9,256 bases of DNA, from positions 1-9,256 of the forward strand of contig JAKACS010000089.1 in NCBI GenBank assembly GCA_021821235.1. The letters are read 5' to 3'. Below the pieces are notes generated by a model. That model was not told the DNA's origin. It saw nothing but the letters and a program-made list of their open reading frames with translations, and did no database searches. Numbering within the stretch: the stretch's first letter is position 1; every line of letters starts with the position of its first letter. Made by a program: the position numbers and the translations under genes. Shown here piece after piece: positions 5,348 through 9,256 of the stretch. Origin of the DNA: Bacillota bacterium. GTDB taxonomy: Bacteria; Bacillota; Bacilli; Bacillales_B; DSM-18226.

Positions 5348-6805
5348 GTGAGTATTTTTGATAAAAAGGTCGCGGATTTACATCAACTTTTACATAAAAA
5401 AGAAGTAACCGTATCTGATTTGGTTGATGAATCGTATAAGCGCATCAAAGAAGTTGACGATCACGTACAAGCATTTTTAACCTTGGATGAAGAGCGGGCA
5501 AGAGCCGCTGCGAAACACTTTGATGAAAAATTGAAAACGGATGACCATAAGGGTTTGCTATTCGGGATGCCGATCGGGGTGAAGGATAATATTGTCACAA
5601 AAGACCTTCGGACAACTTGTGCCAGCAAAATTCTTGAAAATTTTAACCCGATTTATGATGCAACCGTTGTGCAAAAACTGCAGGCTGCAGAGACGATTAC
5701 GATCGGCAAATTAAACATGGATGAGTTTGCGATGGGTTCATCCAATGAAAACTCCGCCTACAAAAAAACGCGCAATCCGTGGAATCTGGAAACCGTACCA
5801 GGCGGTTCTTCCGGCGGTTCAGCTGCTTCTGTTGCAGCTGGTGAAGTTTTGTTTTCACTTGGTTCGGATACGGGCGGATCGATTCGCCAGCCCGCTGCCT
5901 TTTGCGGCGTTGTTGGGCTTAAACCGACATATGGACGCGTTTCCCGCTTTGGCTTGGTGGCATTTGCGTCATCACTTGATCAAATCGGTCCGATTACGAG
6001 GACGGTTGAGGATAATGCGTATCTTTTACAAGCGATTTCCGGCGTTGACCCAATGGATTCAACCTCAGCCAATGTTGAGGTGCCAAATTTTGTTGAGTCC
6101 TTAACTGGGGACATTAAAGGTTTGAAAATAGCCGTACCGAAAGAATATCTCAGCGAAGGGGTTACCGAAGCCGTTCGCCAATCGGTTTTAGCCGCATTAC
6201 AAGTGCTCGAAAAACAAGGCGCCGTCTGGGAGGAAGTTTCACTGCCCCACTCGAAATATGCCTTGGCAACCTACTACTTGCTGTCTTCTTCCGAGGCATC
6301 CGCAAACCTTTCGCGCTTTGACGGGGTGCGCTACGGCTACCGGACACCGAATGCCGATACGTTAATCGATTTGTATAAAAACACACGCGCAGAAGGCTTT
6401 GGCGATGAAGTCAAGCGCCGGATCATGCTTGGAACATTTGCGCTTAGCTCAGGTTATTATGATGCTTACTATAAAAAAGCGCAAAAAGTGCGTACATTGA
6501 TTAAACAGGATTTTGAGACGGTTTTTGAAAACTACGATGTGATCATTGGCCCAACGACGCCGACGCCAGCATTTAAAATTGGCGAAAAAATCGCCGATCC
6601 ATTGACCATGTATGCAAACGATATTTTGACGATTCCCGTCAACTTGGCTGGTGTGCCAGCGATTTCGGTGCCTTGCGGTTTTGATGGCGGGCTACCGCTC
6701 GGCTTACAAATCATTGGCAAGCATTTCGATGAGGCGACCGTGTACCGTGTTGCCCATTCATTTGAACAAGCAACAGACTACCATAAACAAAAGCCGGAAT
6801 TGTAG
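5348..6805 (+). CDS. gatA: Asp-tRNA(Asn)/Glu-tRNA(Gln) amidotransferase subunit A (glutaminase)
   Basis: GatA is an amidase-signature enzyme that hydrolyses glutamine; the ammonia is channelled to GatB to convert Glu-tRNA(Gln) to Gln-tRNA(Gln), and Asp-tRNA(Asn) likewise where needed. At 485 residues it is full length. The Ser-cisSer-Lys triad is intact: Lys79 in GMPIGVKDN, Ser154 in [11 protein letters not shown] and Ser178 in [17 protein letters not shown], the same numbers as I recall for the S. aureus enzyme. The GTG start at 5348 follows an AGGGGGAG site that overlaps the gatC stop region. The gene lies 12 bp after gatC and 13 bp before gatB, so the three are co-transcribed and probably translated in step. 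Nothing unusual is seen. Confidence 0.98.
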   Translation: MSIFDKKVADLHQLLHKKEVTVSDLVDESYKRIKEVDDHVQAFLTLDEERARAAAKHFDEKLKTDDHKGLLFGMPIGVKDNIVTKDLRTTCASKILENFNPIYDATVVQKLQAAETITIGKLNMDEFAMGSSNENSAYKKTRNPWNLETVPGGSSGGSAASVAAGEVLFSLGSDTGGSIRQPAAFCGVVGLKPTYGRVSRFGLVAFASSLDQIGPITRTVEDNAYLLQAISGVDPMDSTSANVEVPNFVESLTGDIKGLKIAVPKEYLSEGVTEAVRQSVLAALQVLEKQGAVWEEVSLPHSKYALATYYLLSSSEASANLSRFDGVRYGYRTPNADTLIDLYKNTRAEGFGDEVKRRIMLGTFALSSGYYDAYYKKAQKVRTLIKQDFETVFENYDVIIGPTTPTPAFKIGEKIADPLTMYANDILTIPVNLAGVPAISVPCGFDGGLPLGLQIIGKHFDEATVYRVAHSFEQATDYHKQKPEL

Positions 6806-6818
6806 GGGGTGAAGGAAG

Positions 6819-8246
6819 ATGGAATTTGAAACAGTGATCGGACTAGAAGTCCATGTTGAATTAAAAACAGCTTCAAAAATTTTTTCCTCCAGTCCAAATC
6901 AATTTGGAGCGGAGCCGAATACAAATACAAATGTCGTCGATTTAGGCTATCCAGGTGTTCTCCCTGTGTTGAACAGAAAGGCGGTCGACTATGGGATGAA
7001 AGCAGCGATGGCGTTAAACTGCCAGATCGCAACGCACACGAAGTTTGACCGCAAGAATTATTTTTACCCGGATAACCCAAAAGCCTATCAAATATCGCAA
7101 TTTGACAAACCGATCGGCGAACATGGCTGGATTGAAATTGAAGTAAACGGCTATACGAAAAAAATCGGGATTACCCGGATCCATCTTGAAGAGGATGCCG
7201 GTAAGCTGAACCATGGCCCGGGCTATTCGCTTTGTGACTATAACCGCCAAGGGACACCGCTTGTCGAAATCGTCTCCGAACCGGATATACGCACGCCGGA
7301 CGAAGCTTATGCGTACTTGGAAAAATTAAAGTCTATCATCCAGTACACAGGGGTTTCGGACTGCAAAATGGAAGAAGGGTCACTAAGATGTGATGCCAAT
7401 ATTTCGATTCGTCCTGTTGGCCAAAAAGAGTTTGGTACGAAGACAGAATTGAAAAATTTAAACTCGTTTAACTTTGTCCGCAAAGGGCTCGAATATGAAG
7501 AAAAGCGGCAGCGGGAAATTGTTGCAGCTGGCGGTGTGATTGAGCAGGAAACACGTCGGTATGATGAAGCGAGCAATACGACGATCTTGATGCGGGTGAA
7601 GGAAGGGTCGGATGACTATCGCTATTTTCCAGAACCGGATCTAATGGATCTCTACATTGATGAGGAGTGGAAAGCGCGGATTCGTGCGGAAATTCCCGAA
7701 CTTCCGGATGCAAGGCAAAAGCGTTATGTGGAAGAACTGGGGCTTCCGGTGTATGACGCAAAAGTACTGACAGTGACAAAAGAAATGGCTGACTTTTTCG
7801 AGGCGACGATTCAAGCTGGTGCAGACGCAAAAATGGCCTCCAACTGGCTGATGGGGGATGTTTCCGGTTATCTAAACGCTGAGCAGAAAGAGCTTGCCGA
7901 TCTCCCGTTAACGCCAGAGAGCCTGGCAGGAATGATCAAGCTGATTGAAAACGGCACGATTTCTTCAAAAATAGCGAAAGCGGTATTTAAAGAGCTGATT
8001 GAACATGGCGGTGATGCTGAGCAAATCGTCAAGGAAAAAGGACTCGTGCAAATTTCCGATGAAGGGGCACTGTTAAAAATCGCTACTGAAATCATCGATG
8101 CCAACCCGCAATCCGTGGAAGATTTTAAAAGTGGCAAAGCCAAGGCAGTCGGCTTCCTAGTTGGGCAAATGATGAAAGCAACAAAAGGACAAGCCAACCC
8201 GCAAATGGTCAATAAAATATTGCAGGAAGAATTGAAGAAACGGTAA
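6819..8246 (+). CDS. gatB: Asp-tRNA(Asn)/Glu-tRNA(Gln) amidotransferase subunit B (kinase/transamidase)
   Basis: GatB binds the mischarged tRNA, phosphorylates the Glu or Asp side chain with ATP and transfers ammonia from GatA. The 475 residues match the bacterial norm. The N-terminal cradle domain shows IGLEVHVEL (Glu10, His12), [24 protein letters not shown] and [19 protein letters not shown]. The middle has [10 protein letters not shown] and RYFPEPDL. The helical and YqeY-like tail domains end in [19 protein letters not shown] 6819 follows a GGGGTGAAGGAAG stretch serving as ribosome binding site. It is the last gene of the operon, with a terminator starting 4 bp after its stop. A complete gatCAB means that Gln-tRNA is made by transamidation, as expected of a Bacillaceae genome without glutaminyl-tRNA synthetase. 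Confidence 0.98.
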   Translation: MEFETVIGLEVHVELKTASKIFSSSPNQFGAEPNTNTNVVDLGYPGVLPVLNRKAVDYGMKAAMALNCQIATHTKFDRKNYFYPDNPKAYQISQFDKPIGEHGWIEIEVNGYTKKIGITRIHLEEDAGKLNHGPGYSLCDYNRQGTPLVEIVSEPDIRTPDEAYAYLEKLKSIIQYTGVSDCKMEEGSLRCDANISIRPVGQKEFGTKTELKNLNSFNFVRKGLEYEEKRQREIVAAGGVIEQETRRYDEASNTTILMRVKEGSDDYRYFPEPDLMDLYIDEEWKARIRAEIPELPDARQKRYVEELGLPVYDAKVLTVTKEMADFFEATIQAGADAKMASNWLMGDVSGYLNAEQKELADLPLTPESLAGMIKLIENGTISSKIAKAVFKELIEHGGDAEQIVKEKGLVQISDEGALLKIATEIIDANPQSVEDFKSGKAKAVGFLVGQMMKATKGQANPQMVNKILQEELKKR

Positions 8247-8249
8247 TAC

Positions 8250-8290
8250 AAAAGGCTGGGGGGAAAGTGGATTCCTTCAGCCTTTTATTT
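8250..8290 (+). terminator. intrinsic terminator of gatCAB
   Basis: AAAAGGCTG (8250-8258) pairs with CAGCCTTTT (8278-8286), and GGAA (8262-8265) with TTCC (8272-8275) extends the stem. It is followed by ATTTT. It starts 4 bp after the gatB stop. Confidence 0.88.
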
Positions 8291-8291
8291 T

Positions 8292-8342
8292 GAGCGGGAT
8301 ATATGTCACAATAGAAGTGCAGAATATCCTCGAATCCCGCTC
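8292..8342. repeat. 51-bp inverted repeat with 9-bp arms
   Basis: GAGCGGGAT (8292-8300) is the exact reverse complement of ATCCCGCTC (8334-8342), with 33 bp between. Inside it, GGATAT and ATATCC could form a competing shorter pairing. No T-run follows, so it is not a standard terminator. Function unknown. Confidence 0.6.
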
Positions 8343-8401
8343 GACAATTTTCTTCTATTTCCCGGGAAAAAAAGCGTGGATTTTCAACATGTCTTGACCA
8401 G

Positions 8402-8423
8402 TTTAATCAAACGTTTGATTAAA
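8402..8423. promoter_or_regulatory. perfect 22-bp palindrome, candidate operator
   Basis: TTTAATCAAAC (8402-8412) is followed directly by its exact reverse complement (8413-8423), with no spacer. Length and symmetry suit a dimeric repressor site, for example of the TetR type. It lies 3 bp downstream of TTGACC (8394-8399), a fair -35, with a poor -10 (TGATTA, 8416-8421) inside the palindrome. No regulator gene is in the window. Confidence 0.55.
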
Positions 8424-8442
8424 AAAACCAGAGAGAAGGCGG

Positions 8443-8471
8443 TCGAAATTTGCGCAGAAAAGTAGTATAAT
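8443..8471 (+). promoter_or_regulatory. sigma-A promoter of tRNA-Pro
   Basis: TCGAAA (8443-8448) and a perfect TATAAT (8466-8471) are separated by 17 bp. Transcription would begin near 8478, about 27 nt before the mature tRNA 5' end. Confidence 0.65.
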
Positions 8472-8504
8472 GAAGAGGAAGTTTCGTATATACTTTACTA
8501 AAAA

Positions 8505-8578
8505 CGGGATGTAGCTCAGCTTGGTAGAGCACTAGCATGGGGTGCTAGGGGTCGCAGGTTCAATTCCTGTCATCCCGA
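8505..8578 (+). tRNA. tRNA-Pro (anticodon GGG)
   Basis: All cloverleaf elements are present: acceptor CGGGATG/CATCCCG with discriminator A at 8578, D arm GCTC...GAGC, anticodon stem CTAGC/GCTAG, and T arm GCAGG-TTCAATT-CCTGT. The 7-nt loop ATGGGGT gives anticodon GGG (8539-8541) with T33 and G37, reading CCC and CCU. The 3' CCA is not encoded (TCA follows the discriminator) and must be added after transcription. It stands alone with its own promoter and terminator. Confidence 0.96.
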
Positions 8579-8583
8579 TCAAC

Positions 8584-8631
8584 AAAACACAAAGAACAGG
8601 TCATTTATGTTTGGCCTGTTTTTGTGTTTTT
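8584..8631 (+). terminator. intrinsic terminator of tRNA-Pro
   Basis: AAAACACAAA-(G)-AACAGG (8584-8600) pairs with CCTGTTTTTGTGTTTT (8615-8630), 16 bp with one bulged G, ending in a T-run. It begins 6 nt after the mature tRNA end. Confidence 0.85.
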
Positions 8632-8700
8632 AACGGCTGGAAGGTGTCTGGATAAATAATGAAAGAATGGGGAGGATAAAAAGAAAAAAGGTGGTTGGAA

Positions 8701-9159
8701 ATGAAGTTTCTTAAACTGTACTTAGTCGGAATGGTGATAGGATCATGGCTGTCATTTCCCTTTCTCGGGAAACAAACGATTAAGCGATTTCTCCCTGCGG
8801 CATTCGTTATAAGTCTTTTTGTTGTCGGAGAAAACTTGGTTGCCAGAAGGAGAGTATGGTGGCGGTTTTACAAAATTGGAATCGCTCCGCTTATAGCAGG
8901 CCCTTTTTTTGTTGGCACGATGTGGATATTAAAGTTCACTTATGGAACGTTTTTTCGTTATATTGCAGTGAATCTCCTTGTCCATTTTGTTTTTGTCTAT
9001 ATAATCATAGATTGGTTTAAACGGATTGGCTATGCTTCAATCATAAGATTAAAAAAAGGCCAGCTTCTCCTTTTGTTTATATTTAAAGCATGGATCTTAT
9101 ATGTTTTTCAATTTTGCAAAGAAATGAGCCTATCTCAAGCGAAACAAAGATTCTTTTAG
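8701..9159 (+). CDS. small multi-spanning membrane protein of unknown function
   Basis: I do not recognise this 152-residue protein. It is strongly hydrophobic, with about five predicted membrane segments (roughly 5-22, 30-48, 58-77, 85-104 and 120-138). Basic loops lie between them (KQTIKR, ARRRVWWR, WFKR, RLKK) and the C-terminal tail is hydrophilic (KEMSLSQAKQRFF). No signal peptide, enzymatic motif or transporter signature is evident. ATG 8701 is chosen because AAGGTGG at 8688-8694 is 6 nt upstream; an in-frame TTG at 8695 abuts that site. It follows the tRNA terminator, and I see no clear promoter in 8632-8685. A strong terminator follows, so it is a single-gene unit. Ribosome binding site, length and hydrophobic periodicity support it as a real gene. 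Confidence 0.75.
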   Translation: MKFLKLYLVGMVIGSWLSFPFLGKQTIKRFLPAAFVISLFVVGENLVARRRVWWRFYKIGIAPLIAGPFFVGTMWILKFTYGTFFRYIAVNLLVHFVFVYIIIDWFKRIGYASIIRLKKGQLLLLFIFKAWILYVFQFCKEMSLSQAKQRFF

Positions 9160-9161
9160 AA

Positions 9162-9193
9162 AAAACGCTTGGGCACCTTCGCCCAAGCGTTTT
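9162..9193. terminator. strong bidirectional terminator
   Basis: A perfect 13-bp stem AAAACGCTTGGGC / GCCCAAGCGTTTT with a 6-nt loop (ACCTTC) sits 2 bp after the membrane-protein stop. It is T-tailed on both strands and separates two converging genes. Confidence 0.92.
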
Positions 9194-9207
9194 GCTTCGA
9201 TTATCGG

Positions 9208-9256
9208 TTATTCTTGTTGTAGCAATCGCTCACTTTCCGAAAAACCTTCTTCAATC
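9208..9256 (-). CDS. C-terminal end of a minus-strand gene (partial)
   Basis: On the minus strand the frame from the window edge reads IEEGFSESERLLQQE and ends at TAA (9210-9208), 15 bp before the shared terminator. This placement fits the last codons of a converging gene. Only 15 residues are visible, and a second minus frame is also open here, so the product cannot be named. Confidence 0.4.
   Translation of the reverse strand, partial: IEEGFSESERLLQQE

Overview
The window looks like chromosomal DNA from a Bacillaceae bacterium (Bacillus sensu lato). Evidence is strong AAGGAGG-type ribosome binding sites, GTG and TTG starts, sigma-A-like TATAAT boxes, T-rich intrinsic terminators, a YueI-family protein, a TPP riboswitch driving thiW, an ECF sigma/anti-sigma pair and a gatC-gatA-gatB operon. 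Isocitrate lyase, which B. subtilis lacks, argues against B. subtilis itself. The species cannot be named from the sequence.

Layout. (1) 1-1224: isocitrate lyase, lacking only its first ~20 codons at the window edge, then a terminator. (2) 1266-1733: about 470 bp without a convincing gene, holding two unrelated short-repeat families that both have an exact 21-bp period. (3) 1748-2179: a YueI/DUF1694 protein starting at TTG. (4) 2189-2879: a promoter, a TPP riboswitch and thiW, with a readable switching mechanism: an 11-bp pairing competes with both the aptamer P1 stem and a terminator/RBS-blocking hairpin. (5) 2905-3238: a decayed GNAT acetyltransferase (phosphinothricin-acetyltransferase type) with a nonsense codon, an internal deletion and a frameshift. 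(6) 3300-4870, minus strand: an AT-rich, two-gene ECF sigma factor/membrane anti-sigma operon with a probable self-recognised promoter (CGTC -10) and a bidirectional terminator. (7) 4941-8288: gatCAB, the Asp/Glu-tRNA amidotransferase operon, preceded by overlapping inverted repeats. (8) 8292-8631: an intergenic stretch with a long inverted repeat, a perfect 22-bp palindrome, and tRNA-Pro(GGG) with its own promoter and terminator. (9) 8701-9159: a small multi-spanning membrane protein of unknown function, then a strong terminator shared with a converging gene whose last codons lie at the right edge.

How the genes work together. The housekeeping parts are independent: glyoxylate shunt (aceA), thiazole salvage under TPP control (thiW), and translation (gatCAB for Gln-tRNA formation, tRNA-Pro). 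The sigma/anti-sigma pair is a self-contained stress-signalling module lying between them on the opposite strand. No phage, transposon, CRISPR or defence system is visible. The least explained items are the 21-bp arrays, the 22-bp palindrome without a regulator gene nearby, and the input and regulon of the ECF module.
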